Source of the DNA: Mesostigma viride
Taxonomy: Eukaryota > Streptophyta > Mesostigmatophyceae > Mesostigmatales > Mesostigmataceae
DNA: 64,000 nt
Assembly (NCBI GenBank): GCA_009746045.1
Contig: RPFO01002073.1
Location: forward strand, 202,501-266,500
Reading direction: 5' to 3'
In this document: one piece after another, positions 12,570-22,222 of the stretch
Numbering within the stretch: position 1 is the first letter of the stretch
Layout: each line of letters begins with the position of its first letter
Notes under the pieces: model-generated
Told to the model about the DNA's origin: nothing
The model's input: only the letters and a program-made list of their open reading frames with translations
The model's database searches: none
Translations under genes and position numbers: made by a program

Positions 12570-13203
12570 AAAGATGGATACCATTTGTAATAACTCACAC
12601 ACGTCAACACATCCATGGGTACGGTATGGAACCATTAACTTTTATGATATGCTCAAGAGTTGAAATGCTTTACATCCATGAAATATGCTCATTATATAAT
12701 TGTTTACGATTTATGAATGTAGGGGGGTCGTTACACGAGTGACCAAAAAGCACTCTGACAAGTCATGTTCAATGTGCCAAGAAAGAAGGCATGGCCAGGT
12801 CATGGCTGGTCCTGAAAATGCACTGAGGGTGCCCACAACATGTCTACGTTACACCCTCGCTATCCTAGACCCTGCAGCCTGCCAGGGGGGGGGGGCACAA
12901 AATGTAACTGGCAGCCAGGGACGATGGTGCAGGCCAAATAGCAGGTGTAAAGCCAGCTCAGTCCAAAGAGTGAAACAAGAAGCAAATATTTGCGCAGGCC
13001 AAGGTGAGGTCCAAGATTGTCATTAGAGGCTTGGCTGCCACCACGGTGCTAAACCATGATGCTGAAGCCTCGCATTACATATGAAACATATTCTGAAAAG
13101 AGGCACGTATTGTAACACAATAACAATGTAAACATGACGAGCTCAAGTTTCCAAGCCAGTCTTCATCACTTGGACAAGAGTTATAGCGTTAGAAACATAT
13201 GGG

Positions 13204-13383
13204 CATCTAGTCGCTCTACACGTAAGCCAGCCATAATTTCAATGCACAAGGATACACATTTCCATCACCATTCATCTTCATCATCCTGAACGACTCGAAC
13301 ACGCGGACAAGATAACGGCAGGCTCGAGCTACCATGGTCCGGATTCTCCCGATTTCTGGCCTGCGCTGGTTGTCTCCTTGATA
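13204..13383. repeat. Interrupted direct repeat, copy 1
   Basis: Shares the CATCTAGTCGCTCTACACG block (13204-13222) and a block of about 88 bp (13296-13383) with 13694-13807. Copy 1 carries an extra 66 bp or so between the two blocks. One or two substitutions separate the long blocks. Confidence 0.8.
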
Positions 13384-13693
13384 TGGGCAACATCCCAGCA
13401 AGCCTTGAAAAGCTTCAGGCAGTATATGTGTTAAATCAAACTACCACATTGCAATTAAACACAGCGACTGCTACTTGCTGCTGTTTTGACATCGCAAGAC
13501 CGTTTACCTTTTCAGTGACGCAACGGGAAAAGAAAGCACTGTCCAGCAAACTTCCGTAATTCCGCTTTGTCGCCGTTTACCGAAACAGCGATAACATTTT
13601 TGTCGCGAGGGTTTTCTAGCTCCAACTCGGACCAGCCAGCAGCAACCTCTATTGGCACCCGTGATCATTACTATCATAATACGCCGTCTAGGT

Positions 13694-13807
13694 CATCTAG
13701 TCGCTCTACACGCAAGCCACGAACACGCGGACAAGATAACGGCAGGCTCGAGCTACCATGGTCCGGATTCTCCCGATTTCTGACCTGCGCTGGTTGTCTC
13801 CTTGATA
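13694..13807. repeat. Interrupted direct repeat, copy 2
   Basis: Compact version of the repeat at 13204-13383, lacking the 66-bp insert. Either the insert was gained in copy 1 or lost in copy 2. Confidence 0.8.
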
Positions 13808-14137
13808 ATACGCCAACCCCTTCAGGGTGACATCCGTTGTCACGACTCGACGGCTTATGGTCGTCATAGGGAATGAACGCCGGTTCATATGGAACAGTGA
13901 ACAAGCTGCTTGTCGTCTGTCGAGCTCTATGCGGAGCACGTAACCTTGTGCAACGATCGTTGCTCAATCCATACGATGCAAGTACCGACTGGATACATAC
14001 GAAGCAACGACCGACAACAAGCAGCTGGAATCACGGCATGGCCTGGAGGCAACCGCTGGCCCTTCCCTTGCAGCTACGCCGCCATGCACCTGTTGTTAAA
14101 TATTCTGGTCATTTCAAACCAAATTGCGCAAAATGCT

Positions 14138-14158
14138 GGGGGGGGGGGGGGGGGGGGG
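14138..14158. repeat. 21-nt guanine run
   Basis: Uninterrupted G21 next to the right inverted repeat of the 11031-14212 segment, on the same strand as the left run. The two runs are therefore in direct rather than inverted orientation. Confidence 0.9.
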
Positions 14159-14212
14159 CCAGGGGTGGCCCTTAGCGGGTGTGGCCCTTAGCCGGGTGGA
14201 TTACCTTACAGC

Positions 14213-14379
14213 GGCAAAAAAGATGCTTTGCAATAGAGTTGCCCTTAACACTTAGCCCTAACCAGGAGAAGACAAGTGGAGAATATAAATACCTATGTAA
14301 AGCCGTCCGGTAAGGTAAAACCTTGACGGGGCAGGGAGCCAGGGACGGGGCCACGGGGGAAAAGAAATACAGTCATTAC
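14213..14379. other. Unique flank carrying the left TSD of LINE copy 1
   Basis: Contains a TATAAATA string at about 14285 with no assignable gene. It ends with AAATACAGTCATTAC (14365-14379), the 15-bp target-site duplication repeated at 16288-16302. The plus-strand open frame happens to extend back through this flank to an ATG at 14323; those first 19 codons are not LINE sequence. Confidence 0.7.
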
Positions 14380-16167
14380 CTTGGCAGCAATTTTGTCTGG
14401 AAACAGAAAGGCTTAATCTCCCACACGGTCCACGGATGGATCAACAGAGAGATGTCCTTCATGTCATGGGTGCACGGGGGCCTCGGGCTCCACAACATAC
14501 AATGGCGTCTGTGGTCGCTGTATGCTAAACAAGTGATATCCGTTTTTATGGGCGTTAACACACACCCTGGCTGCATGCTTGCACGTGAAACGCTAGCCTC
14601 TCTTTCCACCCATGCTAGTGGCACCTCGTGGCAACTGGGGGCGGGCATACTGGGCAGCACCCTTATTTCGTACAAAGGACTCCCATGGTATTGGCAGCGC
14701 ATATGGACAGGTTACAATAAGCTCAAGCCGGGTCGCCTAGTCTTTCCTACTACTAGAGAGGAGGTGGCACGGCAGCCACTCTTTTTTAATGACTTAATCA
14801 CAGACGCTACTAACAAGCCCCTGGGCACTCTCCACGGACACAACCCGTATGATGGCTTTCTGCGCGCGTCACCGCCGATTGTCAGGGTGCTGGACCTCTA
14901 CCTGGGGCACGGCGCTGCGTACCGACGGCTCAGCTACGACGAGGTCAGCACTTGGGTCTCCCACATGCCCTCCCTGCAAGCGTGGCAAACTCTTATAAGT
15001 GCGATACCAGCGGCGTGGCATGCATTGATGACTGCCCCACGCAAGCCAATTATAACCGGCGACTGGGTTAGCTTCTACGCCGACGGAGTCACGCCTGCGT
15101 GCAAGGGTTTAGTCGTGACGGTTCTGCCACCTGAGGGGCTCCAACTACAACTGCTGGACGCTATTTCTGGCCACAATGGGTGTCTGTATCAACTATCCAC
15201 CTTATATGCGTACACGCCAGCTTCCCAGTGTCACCGCATACGCGTAGTCCCATGGTCTGTGCCAAGATCTTGCATGATCCAGCCGGACCCATTATCCCCG
15301 GTTGAGAGCATTACATGGCTACACGTGGGCAACACACGGCTCGATCTACTACATCTGGACCCGGTTGAATTTGGATGGGTCTTAACCAAGGGGGACATCA
15401 GAACCAGCAAATGTATCTTTGAGTACACCGCAGATTGGGGTTATGATATCTTGTTGCATATGTACCATCAGCCCCACCCGGGCCGAGCCCGCTGGGGAAT
15501 ACATTGGCCGGGCTACACTTGGGTTAAGATGATTACCCTGGCGGTAGACCACCCTCTCGTGGACCGCAGGGCCACTGATGTACAACACCTTTTGATGCAT
15601 AGGGCGATAGGGGTCTGCGCCATGCTCCACGAGCGTTTTGGTCATGATGCATCATGCCTGTGCACGCACCCTAGTGAAACCATTGAGCACAGGTTTCTTT
15701 ACTGTAATCTCCCTGGGGTTTGGACGTGGCTCATTAACATCTGGGCCGCATGGACGGCATCGCCACCCACTCTCCCAATCAGCGTGCGTACCATCATTTT
15801 CGGTATTGCTGGCACACCAGGGTCCGAGCTTTCAGTTTCCCAAGCAGAATGGATATGGCTACGCACTACTATGCTATACGCGATCTGGACCATACGCAAC
15901 GAGACAGTCTTTAAGGTCCGCGAGGAGTATACCCGCGGCGGCGTAGTCCGGCGCTTTATATACCTATGGAATGCGGCTATGCGCCGCTACTGGCTGTTAG
16001 CTCAGGAACAACACAGGGTGTGGGACCCAGGGCCCAATAACGACAAGCCCAGCCCGCTCCAGCTTTTTCATGATCTACTGGGCCGTAATCAGGTATTCAC
16101 CAGTATGCCTCATGGCGACATCACTCAGGTCCAATGGCTTCCCTGGTCTAATAACGCGCCCTATTAG
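14380..16167 (+). CDS. LINE ORF2 protein, C-terminal part (partial)
   Basis: About 595 residues of LINE-derived frame in phase with the ATG at 14323. Near the start, GGLGLHNIQWRLWSLYAKQV matches the conserved region after the reverse-transcriptase fingers and palm of L1-like elements. The catalytic RT motifs and the endonuclease lie upstream of the truncation and are absent. Around 15645-15710 is a Cys/His cluster, CLCTHPSETIEHRFLYC, the C-terminal zinc-knuckle-like motif of many LINEs. The protein ends in VQWLPWSNNAPY, which is nearly repeated in the minus-strand relative (VQWLP, then WSSKAPF). The frame is uninterrupted, so the insertion is fairly young, but the copy cannot encode an active enzyme. 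Confidence 0.85.
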   Translation, partial: LGSNFVWKQKGLISHTVHGWINREMSFMSWVHGGLGLHNIQWRLWSLYAKQVISVFMGVNTHPGCMLARETLASLSTHASGTSWQLGAGILGSTLISYKGLPWYWQRIWTGYNKLKPGRLVFPTTREEVARQPLFFNDLITDATNKPLGTLHGHNPYDGFLRASPPIVRVLDLYLGHGAAYRRLSYDEVSTWVSHMPSLQAWQTLISAIPAAWHALMTAPRKPIITGDWVSFYADGVTPACKGLVVTVLPPEGLQLQLLDAISGHNGCLYQLSTLYAYTPASQCHRIRVVPWSVPRSCMIQPDPLSPVESITWLHVGNTRLDLLHLDPVEFGWVLTKGDIRTSKCIFEYTADWGYDILLHMYHQPHPGRARWGIHWPGYTWVKMITLAVDHPLVDRRATDVQHLLMHRAIGVCAMLHERFGHDASCLCTHPSETIEHRFLYCNLPGVWTWLINIWAAWTASPPTLPISVRTIIFGIAGTPGSELSVSQAEWIWLRTTMLYAIWTIRNETVFKVREEYTRGGVVRRFIYLWNAAMRRYWLLAQEQHRVWDPGPNNDKPSPLQLFHDLLGRNQVFTSMPHGDITQVQWLPWSNNAPY

Positions 16168-16290
16168 CCTTTCACCTGTCACCGCCACACGTGTGTGTGC
16201 CCACCTTCATTAGGATTCGCTGATACTCATTTCCCCTCTCACCTCTTTGGTCCATAATTGGCTAATAAAATATACCCATTTCCCCGAAAA
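14380..16290 (+). mobile_element. LINE (non-LTR retrotransposon) copy 1, 5'-truncated
   Basis: Bounded by a 15-bp TSD, AAATACAGTCATTAC, at 14365-14379 and 16288-16302. It ends with a short A-tail after CCCATTTCCCCG. A 3' UTR of about 120 bp contains AATAAAATA. The truncation point at 14380 falls inside the ORF2 reading frame, as expected for target-primed reverse transcription that stopped early. The same 3' end reappears at 16746-16985, and a diverged relative lies on the minus strand around Gypsy-1. Confidence 0.88.
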
Positions 16291-16302
16291 TACAGTCATT
16301 AC

Positions 16303-16745
16303 TGTACAGAGGTTTTGCAACCCGGGGCCTACCCCAAGCGTCTTCGGCTTCGTGGATCTCTAACTGAAAAAAACCGTGACGGACGCCGCTTCCCTCTGGG
16401 AATCGGTACGGCGCACGGTATATTCCAGAAAACGAACACGGTTGGGGTAGGGAAGCGTTGGGCCAAGAACTCGCCTCGGTAGTTGCAGACTTGATTCGGG
16501 TTCAGGCGCGGCGCGTCTCGTTTTTGCAATGATTGGACGAAGCCGGGTAAAAAAAAAAAAATTTTGAATCTAACCACCGCTTTCGACTGGCGCGACGTGC
16601 AATAGCCGGACGGGTGAACCCGGGTCGGCTCGGTGCTGTGAAGTCGCTTCCATATGACCGACTCCCCCCACCCATTCGCCGTACAGATTCCCAACGACGA
16701 TTCCTGAAGGCGAACCCGAAGACGGCTCCCTTGCAAAGCCTTTCT
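16303..16745. other. Unassigned interval between two LINE copies
   Basis: About 440 bp with short overlapping frames on both strands and an A-run near 16550. No protein domain, RNA gene or repeat is recognised. Confidence 0.5.
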
Positions 16746-16985
16746 TGGGCCGTAACCAGGTATTCACCATTATGCCCCACGGGCCACGGCGACATGACTC
16801 AGGTCCGCTGGCTTCCCTGGTCACATAACGCGCCCTATTAGCCCTTCACCTGTCACCTTCACACCCGTCACACTGGCAGTGTGTGACCACCTTCATTTTA
16901 GGATTCGCTGATACTCATTTCCCCTCTCACCTCTTTGGTCCATAATTGGCTAATAAAATATACCCATTTCCCCGAAAAAAAAAAA
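16746..16985 (+). mobile_element. LINE copy 2, 240-bp 3' fragment
   Basis: Repeats the last 95 or so coding bases and the 3' UTR of LINE copy 1 (TGGGCCGTAA through CCCATTTCCCCG), ending in an 11-A tail at 16975-16985. Small indels break the coding tail. No convincing TSD was found: AAGCCTTTCT on the left and AAGAAATACC on the right match poorly. Confidence 0.85.
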
Positions 16986-17030
16986 GAAATACCAAGGGAA
17001 TTACAGTCATTCACGCTCATTGGTTCATTT

Positions 17031-17044
17031 GGTTCGAGGTTTTT
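17031..17044. repeat. Left target-site duplication of LINE copy 3
   Basis: GGTTCGAGGTTTTT here is repeated at 29519-29532. The two copies flank the LINE copy 3 halves once the inserted Gypsy-1 is removed. The T-run is also the complement of the LINE poly-A end. Confidence 0.8.
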
Positions 17045-17156
17045 TCCAGGTAAATAGGTGTACGTTTATTCCAAATATAGCCAGTAGTTAATCCCTGCTA
17101 AGCCTAGGGTATCAAGATGTCAGTGGCTAAAACGGAGCCTTACTAGACCACGGAAG
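17045..17156 (-). mobile_element. LINE copy 3, 3' end (split by Gypsy-1)
   Basis: Minus-strand continuation of 29317-29518. Removing Gypsy-1 and one GGAAG copy joins the frame at VQWLP, followed by WSSKAPF and stop, matching the end of LINE copy 1. A 3' UTR with AATAAA and a short A-tail ends at the left TSD. This dates the LINE as older than Gypsy-1. Confidence 0.85.
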
Positions 17157-17744
17157 TGTTACGTCCCTGCCCAGACACACCTAGCCTGAGCTACGTAGCG
17201 AAAGACCCTTCTCGCCGGAATTAGGAATAATTCAAGATAGCCTAAAGTAGGTTGCGCTTCACGACGTGAGTCGTGAGATATCTGGCATCACGGCTTGATG
17301 CCAAGCTAATTAGTACACACTTATATTGGCTAGCAATACCAATTACAAATGGATAATTGCCCCGGGCTCAATGCCGTGTAGGCGTATTCGCACTTATCAT
17401 TCATTAAACCAAGAGGACGAGACTCTCGTCCTCGGACCAATTTAACCTAGGTTGGTTGCGGCGCAGATACACGCCAATTTCCCTAGAACAATCCGAGTCA
17501 CTCATTCCACGTAGGATCCGGGCCGACATCGACCCTCAACTATAGGATCCACGCCTAGAACTACTGACGGACTCAGAACTGGCGCGGCGCCACAGCGCCG
17601 GCCCCTAAAAGGACAACCTAGGACCAAAATAACTAGTCCAATTCACACAATAGCCAAGGTCCATAAAACCCAAGTCCAATAGACCAAACAGCCTTAGTAA
17701 TTTATTCCATTGTTACGTCCGACCAAAAGGGCAGGGACGTAACA
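17157..17744 (-). repeat. Gypsy-1 3' LTR
   Basis: 588 bp, TGTTACGTCC to GACGTAACA. It contains three perfect hairpins: 17259-17276 (7-bp stem), 17284-17302 (7-bp stem) and 17413-17433 (9-bp stem, loop ACT). Compared with the 5' LTR it has an extra CCG-type triplet near 17375 and one fewer A near 17607. Confidence 0.95.
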
Positions 17745-17757
17745 CTCCTCCCCCCCA
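17745..17757 (-). other. Gypsy-1 polypurine tract
   Basis: On the minus strand GGGGGGGAGGAG lies directly upstream of the 3' LTR, the expected plus-strand priming site for reverse transcription. Gypsy-2 has a closely similar tract at 40509-40520. Confidence 0.85.
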
Positions 17758-17963
17758 TGGGGGTCGGTAGTCCCTACCGTACAAGTGAGATTGGAAAAAC
17801 AACGCTACTATAAGAGTACTATGTCCCAACCTCGGTTCACCCGCAGGTTAGTAATGCCAGTTCCTCTAGAAGTTGATACACAGGACCAACTCTGACGTAG
17901 TAGTAAGACTCTGATGGTGACTGGATCAATCCGCTATCCGTCACGAAAACTATTCTAACCACT

Positions 17964-20596
17964 CTAGCGTCCGCCGCTAGTGGCACGTCGCTGCGACAGG
18001 ACTTCAGTGAGGGCCCTACGCCCCGCGTGGGTCATCTGTGAAGTCATCATCCCAGGGTGCGAACACAGGTCACACTCAAAAGCCACTTGGTAGGGGGACA
18101 CCTTCTGCCGACCCAGCCGGGACAGCTCCACCCACGACCCTCTGGGCCACAGAGACAGGAACCCAGCGAGGTACTGGGGATGGGTGAATAGGAGTGTCAG
18201 CGCCGACCGATCCACCACCCCACAACGGTGCTCTCGAACAAAGTGCACCCCCATCAGAAAACCTCCATACGCACGTGATCATCGTTGATCGACACCGTCC
18301 GGGCCCCTACAATATCGGGCGCCACCAGATTAAGAAAGACACTCCCCTCCGCTGGAGCCACCTTGGGAGGCGTCACCACGTGCCCCACCCCGTCGACCTG
18401 ATATCGCCAATCCCACCAGTCTTCGGACCCGAACCGCACAGTATGCCCCACCGCAAGGGGAAACGAGGGTCGTCGGGTTGCGGCAGGGGCAGGGGAACCT
18501 GGGGCAGAAAGGTGATCTCTACCTGTTCCCAGTAAGCCCCGCGATCCACAGCGAACCAAGGACCCGCTTGAAACACCAGAGGAGCAGGTAGGTGCGTACC
18601 CGGGGGAACCTGAAAAGCCGGAGGTCCCTCGAATGTCACACACAGCTTCTCCGTGCGAGGTCCTGGCCCACCATGTCTCACCGCTCTGCCCGGTACCGGC
18701 CGTATGAAGTCCCCCAATGACCACTCCTCGTGAGATGACCCAGGAGCTCTGGAAGCCGCATCATAGCCCACTGAGGTGGCCGCAGAATGATCGCCTTGAC
18801 GACCGTGCTGGACCATCAGGCGCTGTATCAGGTCCTGTCCTGATTGTACCGCAGCTACGAGCGCTTCCAAGCGCATCACGGGCTCCGCTGGTACCAGAAT
18901 GTCCGTTCCGCTGGGGCCCTCCGCGACCCGAGGTCGCGTCTCTGCCATGGTGTGTAGGCACGGTTCCTCCGCAGAAGGGTGCGAGGGTCGGCCCGACGAA
19001 GTGGGCCGGGTGTGACCCTCCGCAGGACGTGGCATTGATGAGCCGGCTGGTGCAGGCCGGGGACGTGGTTCCAGGGAGACTAAGAAGGTAGGCTCCGGTG
19101 GTTCCAAGGAGACAAGGAAGGTAGGCTCCTCTTGGCCCGCATCCGTCGGAGGACCTAAGGGGGCCACAACCGGGGGCTCGCCCCCGGCCGGCTGTTCTGT
19201 CCTAGCCGGAGCAGCTCCCGTCGTATCCGACCGCGGTCGCCGAGACTCTCGCTCCAATTCCACCGCCGACCCCCACGTGCGCTCCCAGTGCCGATCACCG
19301 GGCGACGAGGTGGTGGTGACGCGCGGCGAGCAGGGCGTACCTCCGTTCCCGAGTCCGAACGGGAACGCGAGCGCGATGACGGTGAGGGCGAGCGCCGACG
19401 TGCAGGCCGGTCTGGAGCACGCCGAGAATCTGGTTGGCTGCCCCGCCCCAACCCGTGGACCGCGGGCGAGACCCTCGCCCAGAGGGGCGCCCCCAGCCCA
19501 TCGCCGGCGGTGGCGCCTCGAAACGCGTCACAGGACGATGTCCTGCGCCGCCCTCCAAGGAGCCCCCAGAAGGTGGATCCCTTGGAGGAGGACGAGGAAG
19601 AGGGCGGGGAGGGTAGTCATCAGAATCGGAGTCGTCACCCTCGCTCCCATCATCCTGGTCCTCGTCGTCCATCGCCACGATGCGATCCAGGGCCTGCCGT
19701 AACGAGTACTGACCCGCGCGCATACACTTCTCGCCCCGCAACGCCCCTTCAAACGGGAGGTATCGAGGAAAGTAGTTCTCCAGATGCTTCCGCACCTCGG
19801 GTGGAATTAGGAGGAGCAACAGCCGTGGAAATACCAGACCTGCATCCAGCGTGTTCACGCACGCATGACACAGGCACCCCCGCTCATGGGTTTCCCAGTC
19901 GATACCGACCACCACGCCGTCGCGCTCGGCGGTGCGGGTCTCGATCTTGAACCCCACATTTCTTCGCACGAACCATCGAAAATCCTCCAGCTTAGCGGGG
20001 CCGACCCGCGCCAGAATGGAATCGGCGCGGAGATCTGACGGCATCTGGTTACGGCGCCGACGACGCCGCTCCACCAAGTCACCCTCCCGACCATAGTCGC
20101 GCACGAACACTCGGGGGTTAAATGTCTCCTCATTCAGCTCCTTCACTAGCTGCAGCGCGTGCGCGTCCGGAGCTTCGGGTCTGGACGACGTCTCGTGCCG
20201 GCCACCACCTCCCGAGCCCCCGGCCCTTAAAGCACCCCCTCGGACTGCAGGCTCTCCGCGAGCTGTCTGCATCCTGTCATCCTGTTCTGGTAGAGGGGCC
20301 TCCGGGTAATCTGTCGTGTCCATGTCCACCAGATCTTCCTCACTCGACTCCCCGTCTACTACCCGGATTCCTGCCTCTACAGCCTCCGCGGCGCTGGCGG
20401 AAGTCTGGCCCCTGGGAAGCGCCTCCGCGGCGTCCCCCTGCACGGCCCACACACCACAGGCCAAGGCGTTAGTCGGCGTGTACCTGGTACCCGGCTCACA
20501 CCTCACTCTCACCCTACACCGTACACCGTTATACCGCATGTGGCCTATTAATGCAATTGGTGTGTCTTCTTGTACGCTTCCAATAAGCGGGCGCAA
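17964..20596 (-). CDS. Gypsy-1 ORF3, unknown protein after the chromodomain (frames broken)
   Basis: Minus-strand frames 20596-19295 (433 codons), 19263-18373 (296) and 18254-17964 (96) look like parts of one accessory protein with indels. The ATG at 20596 overlaps the end of the integrase-chromodomain ORF by 49 nt. The first part has a Cys/His patch (RGCLCHAC, about 19870) and a hydrophobic block LLLLLIPPEVRKHLENYFPR followed by LPFEG. The middle is Pro/Arg-rich, then has a short helical segment LEALVAAVQSGQDLIQRLM. The tail contains THPQYLAGFLSLWPRGSW. The first and last blocks have counterparts in the same position of Gypsy-2 (41778-44139). It shows no transmembrane segment or furin-like site, so nothing supports an envelope protein. 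Function is unknown. Confidence 0.55.
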
Positions 20597-22203
20597 CCCG
20601 CTAACTCAGTAGAAGTGCGCCAGGAGTCCTCAGACTCATGCTGCGCGAATCGCCATCGCACACGGTACTGTCGCTGGGTCCCCCGACCTCGTTTGACATC
20701 CCGGTGTCCCACGATCGCTGCCACCTCATCCTCCTGTTCCCCCGTGTCCGGATTGAACTCCAACGGGGCCGGGGGATTGACCCGACCCTGAATGGTGTTC
20801 TGGTGGTACAACTTGAGCTGGTCACGATGGAAACGGTTGGACGTGAGGTTCCATGACACTGGGACGTCCACCTGGAACATGACGTCGTCAAACTTGGTGA
20901 GAACCTTGTAGGGGCCCAGGAACATGGGACGAAGCTTAGTCTTCAGCTCCTTCTCCACCTTGTGTGAGAATCGTCCGATCTGTGGGCCCTCCACCAGGAC
21001 CCAATCGCCCACCTCAATGGACGGCGCCCGGTTATCCCGCTTGCCGGCTGTCCTCTCCAGATACCGCTCGGTCGCGGCGCGGTAGCCCTGGACTGCACTG
21101 TTATGAGCCTGGTGCATCCGCTGCAGCAAGCGATCAACCCCCTGGCGTGTGTCCAGCTTGACCTGATCCTCTCCCAGTCCGGGGCTCATAAGCAGGTCGG
21201 GAGGCGTGAGAGGGTGCCTGCCAGAGTTGAGGAAAAAGGGGGTAAATCCGTGGGCGGCCTGGGGAGCATTGTTCAGGGAGAACTCCACCAAGCCCAGAAG
21301 TTCCTCCCAATTGCTGCCCACCGCGTCGGTGTAGTGTCGCATGGTCTCTTGCACTGTGCGGTTCAACCGCTCCACCAGATGTGACGACGAACTGTGGTAG
21401 GCCGTGCCCAGCGACACCTTGGTGCCCAGCCGTTCGAAAAACTCCTGCCAGAATTTGGCCGTGAAGAGCTTGTCGCGGTCGGAGATGAACTGTCGGCTGA
21501 GCCCGTGGAACCGGAACACGTGCGTCAGGTATATCTTGGCGCACTCCTCCGCAGTGAGGTCGGCCGGACACGGGGCCAAGTGACACATGCGCGTCAGGCG
21601 GTCCACGAACACCAGGACCATGCTGTTGCCGCTCTTCGCCTTCTTGAACGGGCCGATGAAGTCCATCATGATAGAATCCCAAGGACCCATCGGATCAGGT
21701 AACGTCTTGGGGACGGCTTGCGAGCCCGTGTTCCTGGACTTCATGATCTGGCACGAGGGGCACTGGCGCACATATGTCTCAATATACTCCTTCATCCCTG
21801 GCCAGTAGAAATGTTTGCGGGCCCGAGGATAAAGACGGTGGCTTCCTTGATGTCCGCCTAGAAGCGAATCGTGGAGCTCGTGAAGCAAGGCGGCCCTACA
21901 AAGCTCCGGGACATACAGCCGCCATTCCTCCGGCTGGACACTCACGAACAGGCGTCCATCCTGGAACTTGCAAGGGTAGGCACCCATCTGCTGGGGATGT
22001 GCCCGGATGGCTTCAAGCGCCGCTTCCTCCGTGACCGTGAAACGACTGATCATCGTCTCCAGGTCCGACGTGACTGTGAACGCGTCCGCGGCCGGTTCTG
22101 TCTCCGCGCTCGCCTGGTTGACGAATTCGGAGAAGACTGTGGGCGGGCCGATCGGCTGAAGCTGAAAAATTCCCTGGGGCGGCACCACATGACTAAGGGG
22201 CAT
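20548..22203 (-). CDS. Gypsy-1 integrase with chromodomain
   Basis: 551 codons on the minus strand. The N-terminal zinc-binding region is LHELHDSLLGGHQGSHRL...YVRQCPSCQ (HHCC). The DDE core has MDFIGP (about 21650), SDRDKLF (about 21468) and SSHLVERLNR (about 21365) as the three acidic positions. After a GPY/F-like segment (LRPMFLGPYKVL) comes a C-terminal chromodomain (about 20560-20750, with KRGRGTQRQYRVRWRF), defining a chromovirus; such domains usually steer integration to particular chromatin. The ORF is cut off from RT-RNase H by the palindromic element at 22223-22766, so it would no longer be made as one polyprotein. Confidence 0.92.
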   Translation of the reverse strand: MPLSHVVPPQGIFQLQPIGPPTVFSEFVNQASAETEPAADAFTVTSDLETMISRFTVTEEAALEAIRAHPQQMGAYPCKFQDGRLFVSVQPEEWRLYVPELCRAALLHELHDSLLGGHQGSHRLYPRARKHFYWPGMKEYIETYVRQCPSCQIMKSRNTGSQAVPKTLPDPMGPWDSIMMDFIGPFKKAKSGNSMVLVFVDRLTRMCHLAPCPADLTAEECAKIYLTHVFRFHGLSRQFISDRDKLFTAKFWQEFFERLGTKVSLGTAYHSSSSHLVERLNRTVQETMRHYTDAVGSNWEELLGLVEFSLNNAPQAAHGFTPFFLNSGRHPLTPPDLLMSPGLGEDQVKLDTRQGVDRLLQRMHQAHNSAVQGYRAATERYLERTAGKRDNRAPSIEVGDWVLVEGPQIGRFSHKVEKELKTKLRPMFLGPYKVLTKFDDVMFQVDVPVSWNLTSNRFHRDQLKLYHQNTIQGRVNPPAPLEFNPDTGEQEDEVAAIVGHRDVKRGRGTQRQYRVRWRFAQHESEDSWRTSTELAGCARLLEAYKKTHQLH

Positions 22204-22217
22204 GCGCGTATGCGATC

Positions 22218-22222
22218 CCTCC
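22218..22222. repeat. Candidate TSD of the palindromic element in Gypsy-1
   Basis: CCTCC before 22223 is repeated at 22767-22771, giving a 5-bp duplication. The sequence is low-complexity, so the match is less decisive than the AAGGT pair in Gypsy-2. Confidence 0.6.

Larger units (their letters stand above)
11031..14212. mobile_element. Segment bounded by 32-bp inverted repeats (possible non-autonomous DNA transposon)
   Basis: Positions 11031-11062 (starts GCTGTAAGGTAATCC) and 14181-14212 (ends GGATTACCTTACAGC) are perfect inverted repeats of 32 bp. Related TAAGGGCCACC motifs recur just inside both ends (11224-11235 and 14164-14175). The 3.2-kb interior has no convincing gene, only tandem and dispersed repeats. 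No target-site duplication is evident outside the repeats (CGTTGC on the left, GGCAAA on the right), so the mobile-element interpretation is tentative. Two separate insertions of a short related element in opposite orientation would give the same picture. Confidence 0.4.

Noticed and set aside
14323-14379. N-terminal 19 codons of the LINE ORF
   Set aside because: They lie left of, or within, the 15-bp TSD, so they are flank read through by chance.
17964-20596. Envelope gene (errantivirus-like)
   Set aside because: Position fits, but I see no signal peptide, transmembrane helix, cleavage site or glycosylation-rich ectodomain.
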